64,000 nt of DNA from Yeosuana marina (GCF_011762485.1 NZ_JAAKGI010000025.1:231228-295227); one strand, 5' to 3'; counted from the stretch's first letter, positions 53,090 to 61,433 are shown. Program-made: numbers and translations. Notes: generated by a model not told the origin, from the letters alone.

Positions 53090-53800
53090 ATGACTCCAGA
53101 AAACCCACATTATTTTCGCTGTTTAGAAGCACTTAAGGGGTCTATAATTTTTAAAGACCTCGATAGTATAGATATACAACACCTAATAAAAAAAATGACT
53201 AGGATAAAATGGACTGCAGGTGTTTTTAAACGTAGTTTTGAGTTTAACTCTTCTCTTCATGTAATTGTTTCAGGTCGACTAAAAATGTATCAGATAAATC
53301 CTAGTACTGGCAGAGAGCACACAATTTACATACTCACAAAAGGAGATGTTTTTGATGTTATGCATTTAATGGATAATAAAACTCACGATGTATATTGGGA
53401 AACATTAGACGATTTGGAAATTTTAACTATTTCTATTATTGAAGTGAATCAAATAATTGAAGAAAATCCTAAAATATACCATTCCATTTTAAAATATATA
53501 GGACATATGATGCGTATGCTGGAAGAAGAATCCAATGATATTTGTCTTCATAATACCCTTACAAGGTTATCGCATTTATTGTTAAAGCATATGGACGGAG
53601 AGTCCCATCAACTAAAAACCATTAATAATTTACCAAATAATGAGATTGCCAATTTAATAGGCACTACCAGAGCTGTTGTTAACAGACATATTCAAGAACT
53701 CAAAAAAGCAGGAGCTATATCGGTAAAACGCAAACACATAGACATTGAAAATCTAGATACCCTAATAGCCATTGCTGAAGAAAAATATACTAATATATAA
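53090..53800 (+). CDS. Crp/Fnr-family transcriptional regulator
   Basis: A 236-residue regulator with the cyclic-nucleotide-binding fold (about 20-120; HVIVSGRLKMYQI, ILTKGDVFDVMHLMD), a dimerisation helix and a C-terminal HTH (NNEIANLIGTTRAVVNRHIQ). Only two Cys are present, so it cannot carry the four-Cys 4Fe-4S centre of E. coli FNR and must sense its signal by another way, such as heme or a nucleotide. It is the first gene of the accessory cluster and a likely binder of the dyads described at 53845-62172. Confidence 0.9.
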   Translation: MTPENPHYFRCLEALKGSIIFKDLDSIDIQHLIKKMTRIKWTAGVFKRSFEFNSSLHVIVSGRLKMYQINPSTGREHTIYILTKGDVFDVMHLMDNKTHDVYWETLDDLEILTISIIEVNQIIEENPKIYHSILKYIGHMMRMLEEESNDICLHNTLTRLSHLLLKHMDGESHQLKTINNLPNNEIANLIGTTRAVVNRHIQELKKAGAISVKRKHIDIENLDTLIAIAEEKYTNI

Positions 53801-53844
53801 AGTTTATACATCAACTCATATTCATTTATTTTTAACTAATCATC

Positions 53845-53860
53845 TGCTACTTTAGTAGTG
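53845..53860 (+). promoter_or_regulatory. Weak Crp/Fnr-like dyad before the PepSY-like gene
   Basis: TGCTAC-TTTA-GTAGTG. Its centre lies 37.5 bases upstream of the end of TACATTTG (53883-53890), a good -7 element. The arm sequence differs from the GTAAC type, so binding by the same protein is less sure. Confidence 0.4.
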
Positions 53861-53938
53861 GTTTTGTAATGATTCTTAAAGCTACATTTGTTTAAAATCT
53901 AAAAACAGAAAACCATTTTTATTTTTTATTCAATAGCT

Positions 53939-54379
53939 ATGAGAAGAATTAAACGTTTTTTCAAATTGGTATTAGTTAAAATTCTTTTTACAATGGTTAA
54001 TTGGCTTAATAAAAAGCCGTCCAGAAAACTAATTAAAACCTTAAAAGCAAAGTATCCTAATGCCACGTTTGTTACTTGGGAGCAGGTAAATAAGTACATC
54101 TGGAAAGCTACATTTATTTTACAAAAAACCGAACACAAAGCCCTTTTTAATAAAAGTGGAGTTTGGTTACAAACAGAAAGTTATAAACCCTTTTATTGTT
54201 TACCAGAAAAGGAAATATCTTATTTTACATCTCACTACAACTTTGAAAATCTTCAAAAAGTATTGTTCTTAGAAAAACCTGACAGCTCATCTTTTATTTT
54301 CGAAATGAATTCTGGCAATCATGCTTATCAAGTTAGCATTGATACTTCTGAGTACACCACAAAGAAAAAAGTTTCTTAA
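53939..54379 (+). CDS. PepSY-like (DUF2874) domain protein
   Basis: A 146-residue protein with a basic N-terminus and one hydrophobic stretch (FKLVLVKILFTMVNWLNKK). LKAKYPNATFVTWEQVNKYI and FNKSGVWLQTESYKPFYC follow, the pattern of PepSY-like/DUF2874 proteins of Bacteroidota. No catalytic site is seen. It may bind peptide or metal in the periplasm. It lies 138 bases after the regulator gene. A second PepSY-like protein is encoded by the next gene. Confidence 0.7.
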   Translation: MRRIKRFFKLVLVKILFTMVNWLNKKPSRKLIKTLKAKYPNATFVTWEQVNKYIWKATFILQKTEHKALFNKSGVWLQTESYKPFYCLPEKEISYFTSHYNFENLQKVLFLEKPDSSSFIFEMNSGNHAYQVSIDTSEYTTKKKVS

Positions 54380-54433
54380 AGTTTTTTAAATCAATAGCTA
54401 AGACTCTTAAAGTTTTCTAAAACTTTAATTAAG

Positions 54434-54449
54434 TGCTATAAAAGTAGCA
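54434..54449 (+). promoter_or_regulatory. Crp/Fnr-like dyad before the 54523 gene
   Basis: TGCTAT-AAAA-GTAGCA. The centre is 36.5 bases upstream of the end of the TAATTTTA element at 54471-54478, the same geometry as the cydA promoter. The arms differ by one base from perfect symmetry. Confidence 0.5.
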
Positions 54450-54522
54450 GAACTCCTTTCAATTCGCATGTAATTTTATTCCATAATTGAGAAAAAAATG
54501 TTTAACTAAAAAATGTAATAAA

Positions 54523-55068
54523 ATGAAAAATTTAATTATTGCCCTATTTATCGTAGGAAGTGTAACAAACACTTTAGCACAAGATCAGTTTTTTGAAACT
54601 AAAATAACTAAAGATAAAGTACCACCCGTAATACTTAAATCTTTAGCCGAAGATTTCCCTGGATCTGTTTACCAAGATTTTAAAGCCATTCCATTAAAAT
54701 TCTTTAAAAATGATGTTGCAATAAACAACGATCAAGATCCGAACCTGGATTACAATACTTATCAAATTTATGTAGTAGGAAACAATAAAAAAATAACAGC
54801 TACTTATGATGAAAGTGGAAAACTTTTAGGTACCGAGGAGATTGCTCATAAAGAAGCCTTACCAGTTGATATCGATAAATCAATAGCTGAAGCATATCCA
54901 GGATGGATTGTAAAAAATGATGTCTATAAAATGACTCACTATAGAGGTCGTAAGCCAAAAGAGCAATACAAAATCATTCTTGAAAAAGGAGCAAAAAAAA
55001 TGAAAATATACATAGATGGTAATGGTAAAGTATTAAACGATTTAATTCGATCTCCTAAAACATCTTAA
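54523..55068 (+). CDS. Secreted PepSY-like protein with two repeats
   Basis: A 181-residue exported protein starting at ATG 54523 (signal MKNLIIALFIVGSVTNTLAQ); a TTG at 54487 extends the frame but would be close to the predicted transcription start. Two related units follow. The first contains LAEDFPGSVYQDF and KITATYDESGKLL; the second AEAYPGWIVKNDVYKM and MKIYIDGNGKVLN. This is the DUF2874/PepSY-like pattern. It is probably periplasmic. The lipoprotein gene follows after 32 bases. Confidence 0.75.
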   Translation: MKNLIIALFIVGSVTNTLAQDQFFETKITKDKVPPVILKSLAEDFPGSVYQDFKAIPLKFFKNDVAINNDQDPNLDYNTYQIYVVGNNKKITATYDESGKLLGTEEIAHKEALPVDIDKSIAEAYPGWIVKNDVYKMTHYRGRKPKEQYKIILEKGAKKMKIYIDGNGKVLNDLIRSPKTS

Positions 55069-55100
55069 AACTAATTATAAATCATAAAACAAATAGTATT

Positions 55101-55781
55101 ATGAACCTTAATAAAATTGTAATAGTAGCTTTTGCAACCACATTATTTACGTCTTGTAACAACAAAGACAACAATAACAAAGCTACTAAAATTGAAGACG
55201 ATATAGTAAAGACAGAAACGATTGATGAAGTCCCAAGACTATCTGATGAAGATTTTGATAAGGCTATAAAAGCCTATGCAGCTAATGATAAAGCTGAAGC
55301 ATCAGCCCAAATACAAAAAGGAATATTAGCATTAAAAGCCGAGGGAGCCAATATAAACGGTTTAAGCAAAGTTAATTTAGATTACGCTATTGATGAATTA
55401 ACTAATATTGCTGGAAGACTTGACTCTAACGAGGATATCTCAACTGAAGGTCTTAAAGAAGCCATTGTTAATGCAGAACTAAACATAAATCACGAATACC
55501 TTTCTGGAACCGAAGATGTGTATATGCTTGTAAAACCTGCAAATGTGTCTTCAGCTAAAACTAAAAGAAATTTTAGTGGTATGATTGCAAATCTCAAAAA
55601 AGAAGAAGCAAGTTTAGATCAAAACTCTAAAAAAGATAGAGATCGTTTACTAAAAGAAGGTGAAAGCCTTGAAAAAGAATTAAAAGCTTGGGAAACAAAA
55701 GCCAAAGCCTACTCGAAAAAAACCAATGATCATTTCAAAACATATTCGCCCCAGTATTACAAAAACTCTACTGATTTTTAA
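55101..55781 (+). CDS. Uncharacterised lipoprotein, helical
   Basis: A 226-residue lipoprotein (signal up to LFTSC, Cys at 19). The mature part is helical and charged, with repeats such as DKAIKAYAANDKAEASAQIQ and ALKAEGANINGLSKVNLDYA, and a coiled-coil end (DRDRLLKEGESLEKELKAWE). I recognise no family. It is co-oriented with the PepSY-like gene before it and the YceI gene after it. A shared transcript under the 54434 operator is likely. Confidence 0.72.
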   Translation: MNLNKIVIVAFATTLFTSCNNKDNNNKATKIEDDIVKTETIDEVPRLSDEDFDKAIKAYAANDKAEASAQIQKGILALKAEGANINGLSKVNLDYAIDELTNIAGRLDSNEDISTEGLKEAIVNAELNINHEYLSGTEDVYMLVKPANVSSAKTKRNFSGMIANLKKEEASLDQNSKKDRDRLLKEGESLEKELKAWETKAKAYSKKTNDHFKTYSPQYYKNSTDF

Positions 55782-55885
55782 AATCAAATACTGGAGAACA
55801 AAATATTGTACAAATAAAATGACATTTAAAATTTTTGAGTTTGAATAAAAACACTTAAAAAATAACCGTTAAATAAATTAAAACA

Positions 55886-56437
55886 ATGAAACGTAATAAT
55901 TTTTTCCAACTCATCCTAACTGTACTTTTTGCTTGTTATATGTCGAGTAGCATGTATGCTCAACAACAAGATGCAGGAACACAAATATCATACAAAGTAA
56001 ATTTTGGTCCGGTTTATCCTATTGAAGGAGATAGTAATCAAATTGAAGGCAAAATTTCATTTAATGATGATAACGATAGCATCGAAAAAATTTCTTTCGA
56101 TGTCCCTTTAAATTCATTTACAGGAATTAATTCTGGATATCTTGAATGGATTGGGAATAGTTGGTACAATCCCGATATGAGTTTTAAAAGTAACAAAATA
56201 AAACTTACAGGTGATAACAAACTGATGGTGTCTGGTAATTTAGAGTTTCGCAGAAGAATAGCTCCAGTTAAAATTGATTTTACGAGAAAAGATTCGGATA
56301 ATTCAATTATTCTTGAAGGGAATTTTGATATGAGAGTTCGTGATTACTTTACCTTTAATTTACCTTTTGAGCTTGCCCCTAATACTGTATCGTTTAAAAT
56401 TAAATTGGTTTTTGATAAACCATTATCAAACACCTAA
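55886..56437 (+). CDS. YceI-family protein, secreted
   Basis: A 183-residue protein with a signal peptide (MKRNNFFQLILTVLFACYMS and on to MYAQ) and a YceI-like beta-barrel: ISYKVNFGPVYPIEG, KISFDVPLNSFTGINSG and MSFKSNKIKLTGDNKLMVSG. YceI proteins bind long-chain isoprenoids such as ubiquinone-type lipids in a lipocalin-like pocket. Its place near cydAB suggests a link to quinone or respiratory metabolism, but that is inference. Confidence 0.8.
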   Translation: MKRNNFFQLILTVLFACYMSSSMYAQQQDAGTQISYKVNFGPVYPIEGDSNQIEGKISFNDDNDSIEKISFDVPLNSFTGINSGYLEWIGNSWYNPDMSFKSNKIKLTGDNKLMVSGNLEFRRRIAPVKIDFTRKDSDNSIILEGNFDMRVRDYFTFNLPFELAPNTVSFKIKLVFDKPLSNT

Positions 56438-56483
56438 AGTAAAATAGAACACAGAAAGCTAGTATAATTTTTAAAAGTCAATT

Positions 56484-56972
56484 ATGGAAACTACAGAAAA
56501 ATCAAAACAGTCAAAATTCAGTTTTATAAACAGATATGAATGGTCTAAAAATAGATTTGCATGGTTTTACGCCATATTGATATTACTAGCATCTGTAACT
56601 TTAGGGGTTATATTTAAAAAAGCTGGTATTTATGAATCATTAGCAATTCGATCTATAAATATCTTTTTTATCATGATCGGATTTTTTATGCTGATATGGG
56701 ATTATAAAAAAAGTAAGCATGAAAATATAAAATTCTTAGATGCCTTTTTATTATGTGCCAGAACTGGTTTTTATTATTGTTTATTATATCTACCAATTAT
56801 ATTAATTTTTTTAACTGAAAGTCATAGTGAGTTACAATTGGTAAAAACCGATGAAACTTTTAATAATAATTTTTCTGTTATAGCCATTGTATTTTCAACG
56901 TATGTAGAAACCGTTGCTACAGTTGTAATACTTGGCATTTTGGCTGCATTTACAGGAAATATGAAAAAATAG
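56484..56972 (+). CDS. Four-helix membrane protein of unknown function
   Basis: A 162-residue protein with four membrane segments (WFYAILILLASVTLGVIF, INIFFIMIGFFMLIWDY, YYCLLYLPIILIFLT and VATVVILGILAAFTG). The N-terminal part KSKQSKFSFINRYEWSK is cytoplasmic by charge. It loosely resembles DUF4199-type proteins, but I would not name it. It is probably the last gene of the 54523 transcript. Confidence 0.72.
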   Translation: METTEKSKQSKFSFINRYEWSKNRFAWFYAILILLASVTLGVIFKKAGIYESLAIRSINIFFIMIGFFMLIWDYKKSKHENIKFLDAFLLCARTGFYYCLLYLPIILIFLTESHSELQLVKTDETFNNNFSVIAIVFSTYVETVATVVILGILAAFTGNMKK

Positions 56973-57114
56973 TTATCTTCTCTTAAATTAAGAATCAGAA
57001 CTACTTAAATAATAGGTTTTTAGTTATCATAATTTAACAAATACTGGGATAAAGATTAAAAAATTCAACATTACTAAAGTTTTAGATAGACTTCCAAACG
57101 CTCCTTAGAATAAC

Positions 57115-57126
57115 TGATAAAAATCA
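57115..57126 (+). promoter_or_regulatory. Possible FNR-like dyad before the 48-residue membrane gene
   Basis: TGAT-AAAA-ATCA, the core of the FNR consensus. Its centre is 36.5 bases upstream of the end of TATTTTTA (57150-57157), the same geometry as elsewhere in the region. The arms differ from the GTAAC type, so a different regulator, or chance, is possible. Confidence 0.4.
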
Positions 57127-57185
57127 TATTAAATACCAAATCCTATTTTTATTTTTACGAAATTCTAAACTTATACTAGATAATT

Positions 57186-57332
57186 ATGATAACTCAAAAC
57201 ATAGCACTTTACAGTTGGACTAATGGAGCAATAATGATTGCTATATTTGGAATTGTTTGTCTTTCTTTAATAGGATTTCTTATTGCCTTTATGATGGGTG
57301 GAAAGAAAAAAGAAGAGCCAAAAGAAGATTAA
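57186..57332 (+). CDS. Small membrane protein (48 residues)
   Basis: An ATG-started frame of 48 codons: MITQNIALYSWTNGAIM, then a membrane helix (IAIFGIVCLSLIGFLIAFMM), then a Lys/Glu tail (GGKKKEEPKED). It has a good TAnnTTTA element and a possible dyad upstream, and a small AT-rich hairpin after its stop. Single-helix proteins of this size often accompany respiratory oxidases (for example CydX-like). Here it is not next to cydAB and differs in sequence, so that link is speculative. Confidence 0.6.
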   Translation: MITQNIALYSWTNGAIMIAIFGIVCLSLIGFLIAFMMGGKKKEEPKED

Positions 57333-57338
57333 AACCAC

Positions 57339-57365
57339 TATAAAAATAGAAATACTATTTTTATA
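57339..57365 (+). terminator. AT-rich inverted repeat after the small membrane gene
   Basis: TATAAAAATAG / CTATTTTTATA, an 11-bp perfect stem with a 5-base loop. It is low in GC, so its strength as a terminator is doubtful. Confidence 0.45.
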
Positions 57366-57381
57366 AAGTCATTCCATTTAA

Positions 57382-57834
57382 ATGAAATTAAAAACAAAAG
57401 ATGTTGTTTTCGTTGTACTACAATGTCTCTTGTTTATTGTATATTTTTTTAAAATCAATTTATACAAGTTTAATTCTAACTATACAATTAGTATAATCGC
57501 TATTGGTTTAGTAGTAATAGGAATCTTGTTAAGTACGGTTTCGCTTGTGTTACTTAATAAAAATTTATCGCCTTTCCCTTCACCAAAATCAAATTCAGTT
57601 TTGGTAACGCGTAGTGTATATAATTATATTCGGCATCCTATTTACACCGGAATAGTATTATCATTTTTTGGATATGCCATATATTATGGCTCCGCCTATA
57701 AGGTTTTAGTATCAACTCTACTACTTATCCTTTTTTATTTAAAATCGGATTACGAAGAAAAACAGCTATTAAAAAAATTTACAAACTACAATACATATAG
57801 AAAAACAACAGGGAGATTTTTTCCTAAAATTTAA
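57382..57834 (+). CDS. Isoprenylcysteine/phospholipid methyltransferase-like membrane protein
   Basis: A 150-residue protein with three to four membrane helices. The C-terminal block VYNYIRHPIYTGIVLSFFGY and DYEEKQLLKKFTNYNTYRK matches the ICMT/PEMT membrane methyltransferase family, where the RHPxYxG and E residues bind SAM. The substrate in bacteria is unknown. It sits 49 bases after the small membrane gene and just before the Crp/Fnr-type operator at 57843. Confidence 0.85.
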   Translation: MKLKTKDVVFVVLQCLLFIVYFFKINLYKFNSNYTISIIAIGLVVIGILLSTVSLVLLNKNLSPFPSPKSNSVLVTRSVYNYIRHPIYTGIVLSFFGYAIYYGSAYKVLVSTLLLILFYLKSDYEEKQLLKKFTNYNTYRKTTGRFFPKI

Positions 57835-57842
57835 TCTATGTA

Positions 57843-57858
57843 TGTAACAAAAGTTGCT
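57843..57858 (+). promoter_or_regulatory. Crp/Fnr-type operator before the peroxiredoxin gene
   Basis: TGTAAC-AAAA-GTTGCT. Left arm identical to the rhodanese operator; right arm differs at two bases. Its centre lies 36.5 bases upstream of the end of TATATTTA (57880-57887). Confidence 0.65.
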
Positions 57859-57925
57859 ATTGAATAACTTGTTATAGATTATATTTACAGAAATTTTAAA
57901 AATAATAAATAAAAACTATAGTATT

Positions 57926-58642
57926 ATGGAGTTAGAACAAGAACAACAACAATTTTCAATGCCAAGAATTGGCGACAAAGCACCAGAGTTTAAAGCAGTA
58001 ACAACACAAGGTGATATAAATTTCCCTTCTGATTTTGAAGGTGAATGGACAATTCTTTTTAGTCATCCAGCAGATTTTACACCTGTTTGCACCTCTGAAT
58101 TTATGACGTTTGCGCATTTAGAAGAAAAATTTAATAATGCAAACTGTAAATTAGTAGGCCTTTCTATTGATGGTCTATATAGCCACATTGCATGGTTAAG
58201 AACCATAAAGGAAAAAATTAAATTTAATGGCATGAAAGACATTGAAGTTAAATTTCCTTTAATTGAAGATATCTCTATGGAAGTTGCCAAAAAATATGGT
58301 ATGATTCAACCAGGAGAAAGTAAAACTCAAGCCGTTAGAGCTGTGTTTTTTATAGATCCAAAAAGTATTGTGAGGGCTATTATTTACTACCCTTTAAGCT
58401 TAGGAAGAAATTTTGATGAAATTTACAGAGCTTTGATAGCCATGCAAGCTTCTGATAAGTTTAACGTAGCCACACCGGCCGATTGGTATCCAGGAGATGA
58501 TGTTATTATTTCGCCAGCTGGATCTTGTGGTGTTGCTGAAGAAAGAATGACTAATACTGACGATTTAAAATGTGAGGATTGGTTTTTCTGTACCAAAAAA
58601 CTTGATAAAGATACCGTTTTAAAAGAAATACTTAAAAAATAA
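57926..58642 (+). CDS. Peroxiredoxin (Prx6-like, with C-terminal Cys set)
   Basis: A 238-residue thiol peroxidase. The peroxidatic Cys55 is in HPADFTPVCTSEF. The C-terminal region has Cys201 (GSCGVAEER), and Cys216 and Cys222 in CEDWFFC, spaced like the C207/C213 pair of archaeal Aeropyrum-type thioredoxin peroxidases. It reduces hydrogen peroxide and alkyl hydroperoxides in the cytoplasm. It has its own promoter with a Crp/Fnr-like dyad, suggesting induction along with the respiratory genes nearby. Confidence 0.93.
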   Translation: MELEQEQQQFSMPRIGDKAPEFKAVTTQGDINFPSDFEGEWTILFSHPADFTPVCTSEFMTFAHLEEKFNNANCKLVGLSIDGLYSHIAWLRTIKEKIKFNGMKDIEVKFPLIEDISMEVAKKYGMIQPGESKTQAVRAVFFIDPKSIVRAIIYYPLSLGRNFDEIYRALIAMQASDKFNVATPADWYPGDDVIISPAGSCGVAEERMTNTDDLKCEDWFFCTKKLDKDTVLKEILKK

Positions 58643-58661
58643 ATAGTATCTATTTAATTAA

Positions 58662-58689
58662 AAAAGAGCCTCAATATTGAGGCTCTTTT
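58662..58689. terminator. Bidirectional terminator between peroxiredoxin and the TonB receptor
   Basis: AAAAGAGCCTCA / TGAGGCTCTTTT, a 12-bp stem with a 4-base ATAT loop and T-rich flanks on both strands. It serves the convergent peroxiredoxin and TonB-receptor genes. Confidence 0.88.
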
Positions 58690-58712
58690 CTTTTTACAAT
58701 CTTTAATTTTTA

Positions 58713-60815
58713 TTAAAATTTCTTTTGAAAAAAGACAGTTATATTTCTACCTGGCTCAGTAATAGGAACTGCTCCAAAATCTGCTTGATTATTAAAAGAA
58801 AAGTTTAGATGATCATGATAGGTTTGATCAAATACATTTAAAACAGCCACACCTAAAGACACATTTTTAAATGGTTTTACTCCCAAACGAAGATCTAAAG
58901 TTTGGTAGCCCTCTGTTTTGGTTTCTCCAAACGTTTTAGAAATATTATTTTGTGCACTTGTAACATTATATTGTGCATTAGCCCAAAGTTTTTCCTTTTC
59001 AAAACCAGTTGAAAGCATTAGCTTAAACGGAGGCGTAAGCGGTAAAGATTCAGAAAAATCCTTATTTTTAGCATACACATAAGCTCCTGCTGCCTTCATA
59101 TAATAATCGTTTAAAAAATCTAGTTGACCCATAACCTCGAAACCTGTTTTATAGGCATTGTCTAAATTCTGAAATACTTTAGGATTAACCGGTTGCATTG
59201 TTGGCATATATTTTCTAGTTAAATTAGGATCTACAACCGCTACAATGTAATTATCGAAAAATGAATAATAAAAAGATGTTTCGTATTTAAACGAATTAAA
59301 AATTCCCTTTAAATCTTCATGTCCTTTAAAACCAATTTCAAATTGATTGTTAACCTCAGCTTTTAAATTAGGATTTCCAATATACTCATAAGAGTCTTGT
59401 CCAACAGTAAAGTGATTAATATAACGCTCTATCATATTTGCTGAACGTACACCACGACCAAAAGCAGCTTCTAAAATAAAATTATCTGAGACTGTTTTTT
59501 TAACAGAAACTGTTCCGCTTACATTTTGTTCTGTGCGTTTTTTTAATCTGTACATCGCATCAAAATCTGCTTCTGGGTCTCTAATATCTGATGTTAAAAT
59601 ATCGGTACGCATACCAGCCGTCACAATGGTAGACGAATTAACAGACCATTTAGCCTCTGTAAACAAACCAATATCATCAATATAAGAATCTTGCCATACT
59701 TTATCTTTAAATAACCTTGGCGTTGGTAACGTCATACCATTCATAACTTTAACCAATCTATCTCTTCCTCCATCTCTAGCAATATGAAACAAATCTATAC
59801 CACTAAAAACATTAAGTTTACTCGTCGGTTTCCAGTTTAATTCTAGCTTGCCGCCTATAGTCGTAGCGTCAACTGCAGAAGATGCTTCAGTCATCATAAA
59901 CGACGGACGTAGCGTATTTGTCATTAAATGATCTACATAACTATAATAAGCTTTTGCTGTAAAAGACTTTATAACATCTCCAATATTAGACCATTTGTAA
60001 TCTAAAGACAAAATGCTGCTATTATCATAATCGGTGTCCATTGGTAAGCCCGCATGCAGAACATCTCTACCAAATGATTGTCTCCAATGTGCTTGCAAAC
60101 GCTGGTTTTCAGTTAAGTTATACCCAAATTTCAATCCGTAATCTGTACTGCGAAATGATGAAGGAATTTCAACTTGGCTGCCATCTTCATAACTTCCAAA
60201 ATCTCTATAACCAACATTACCTACTATATCATACTTATCGGTAACTTGTTGTAACTGCAACATGGTAACAAAGGAATTTCCATTAGACTCGTAACCTCCA
60301 GACACTTTCCCATGAAAACCTTTGTCTTCTGAATTTATTTTATCGGTCACAATATTAATAACACCTCCAAAAGTAGCTCCATAACGCACTGTATATGGCC
60401 CTTTTATAATTTCTATTTTTGAAACTTCTTCTGGAATAATGTGTGTCGTAATAGGATCCATTCTGTTGGGACAAGCATTCATAGCTTTGGTTCCACCATC
60501 ATATTGAATGTTTAATTGTTCGTATTGTGATGCTCTAAATGATGGATCTGTAGCATAATTTCCTCGTTTTATAACCGAAAAACCATTAATGTTATTAAAC
60601 AAATCGGCTACATTTTTAGGTTGAACAATATTTTTTTGATAGTCATTGGATACTTGAGTCAAAACAGGATCAGTCATCTTGTTTCCTGTTATTAAAACCT
60701 CATCAAGCTTGACTGTTTTTTGACTAATAGAATCTTGCGCCTTGTCTTTTGTTTCTTGAGAAAAAGACATAGCATAAATAAGCGTGCAACAAAGCACACT
60801 ATAAAATGTTCTCAT
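58713..60815 (-). CDS. TonB-dependent receptor, copper-receptor type (OprC/NosA-like)
   Basis: A 700-residue outer-membrane receptor: signal peptide, plug domain (about 35-165) and 22-strand barrel. The copper-binding residues of OprC match: Cys115 and Met119 in NACPNRMDP, and His296 and Met298 in VDHLMTN. The plug also has TTHIIPEEVSKIEIIKGPYT. Copper is needed by copper enzymes such as nitrous oxide reductase and heme-copper oxidases. It is preceded on the same strand by the 125-residue Cys-rich protein gene, likely its partner. Confidence 0.9.
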   Translation of the reverse strand: MRTFYSVLCCTLIYAMSFSQETKDKAQDSISQKTVKLDEVLITGNKMTDPVLTQVSNDYQKNIVQPKNVADLFNNINGFSVIKRGNYATDPSFRASQYEQLNIQYDGGTKAMNACPNRMDPITTHIIPEEVSKIEIIKGPYTVRYGATFGGVINIVTDKINSEDKGFHGKVSGGYESNGNSFVTMLQLQQVTDKYDIVGNVGYRDFGSYEDGSQVEIPSSFRSTDYGLKFGYNLTENQRLQAHWRQSFGRDVLHAGLPMDTDYDNSSILSLDYKWSNIGDVIKSFTAKAYYSYVDHLMTNTLRPSFMMTEASSAVDATTIGGKLELNWKPTSKLNVFSGIDLFHIARDGGRDRLVKVMNGMTLPTPRLFKDKVWQDSYIDDIGLFTEAKWSVNSSTIVTAGMRTDILTSDIRDPEADFDAMYRLKKRTEQNVSGTVSVKKTVSDNFILEAAFGRGVRSANMIERYINHFTVGQDSYEYIGNPNLKAEVNNQFEIGFKGHEDLKGIFNSFKYETSFYYSFFDNYIVAVVDPNLTRKYMPTMQPVNPKVFQNLDNAYKTGFEVMGQLDFLNDYYMKAAGAYVYAKNKDFSESLPLTPPFKLMLSTGFEKEKLWANAQYNVTSAQNNISKTFGETKTEGYQTLDLRLGVKPFKNVSLGVAVLNVFDQTYHDHLNFSFNNQADFGAVPITEPGRNITVFFQKKF

Positions 60816-60898
60816 TTTTTAATATTTAAAAATTGAAATAAATAATTTGCCAGAAGATTACTAAACCTTCTGTATTGTTTAAATTTATGATATGAGAA

Positions 60899-61276
60899 CT
60901 AAACTTGTGGAGGGTGATCTAAGCTTGAAGTTACTAAAAAAGCATATAGATTAGTATATGAGCTTATTTCTTTCTTCTTTACTGTAGTATTTATAAAGTT
61001 GTAGCTTGTTTGGGCAACAACATACAGAATTATTTCTTTAAAATTAATATCCTTAAACGGTACCTTATCATCTTTTGCACTGTTTTCTTGCGCAACCTTC
61101 TTTAAATGACATTTTCCATTACAATGCATTTCGGGCTTATCCTTATTTACACAAAGATTTTCAATAAAATCAGCTGTATCCAAATAATAGTAGGCATACA
61201 CATAAGACACCCTTAAACTATTAAATAAAATAGTTAAAGTAAGCAGAAAGGATAATATGGTTGTAACAATTTTCAA
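60899..61276 (-). CDS. Small secreted/membrane protein with CNGKC motif
   Basis: A 125-residue protein from a TTG start at 61276 (no ATG fits the hydrophobic N-terminus). It has a hydrophobic segment (TTILSFLLTLTILFNSL), then MHCNGKCHLKKVAQENSA with a CxxxC pair and neighbouring His, then a C-terminal part with VAQTSYNFINTT. A CNGKC/CHLKK pattern next to TonB receptors is probably metal binding. A TAATTTTG element on the minus strand ends 5 bases before the TTG, so the transcript may be almost leaderless. It is probably co-transcribed with the copper receptor. Confidence 0.7.
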   Translation of the reverse strand: MKIVTTILSFLLTLTILFNSLRVSYVYAYYYLDTADFIENLCVNKDKPEMHCNGKCHLKKVAQENSAKDDKVPFKDINFKEIILYVVAQTSYNFINTTVKKKEISSYTNLYAFLVTSSLDHPPQV

Positions 61277-61308
61277 GTTTGCAAAATTAAAACTTTTACG
61301 CAGAACAA

Positions 61309-61324
61309 TGATACATTTGTTACA
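61309..61324 (-). promoter_or_regulatory. Possible Crp/Fnr-like dyad for the 60899 gene
   Basis: On the minus strand: TGTAAC-AAAT-GTATCA. Left arm identical to the rhodanese operator. Its centre is 34.5 bases upstream of the end of TAATTTTG (61282-61289), two bases off the common spacing. Confidence 0.4.
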
Positions 61325-61388
61325 TCAATTTAAAACTTTTAATCTGTCATCTTAAATAAATAACAAATCAAAACTATCTCATAAATTG

Positions 61389-61404
61389 GGTAACATTGGT
61401 TACT
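61389..61404 (+). promoter_or_regulatory. Crp/Fnr-type operator before the DUF2202 gene
   Basis: GGTAAC-ATTG-GTTACT. Its centre lies 36.5 bases upstream of the G closing the -7 element TACCTTTG. Confidence 0.7.
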
Positions 61405-61425
61405 ATTCAGCATTTTAAACTATTC

Positions 61426-61433
61426 TACCTTTG
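61426..61433 (+). promoter_or_regulatory. -7 element of the DUF2202 gene
   Basis: TACCTTTG fits TAnnTTTG exactly. It implies a 5' untranslated region of about 90 bases before the ATG at 61530. Confidence 0.6.
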
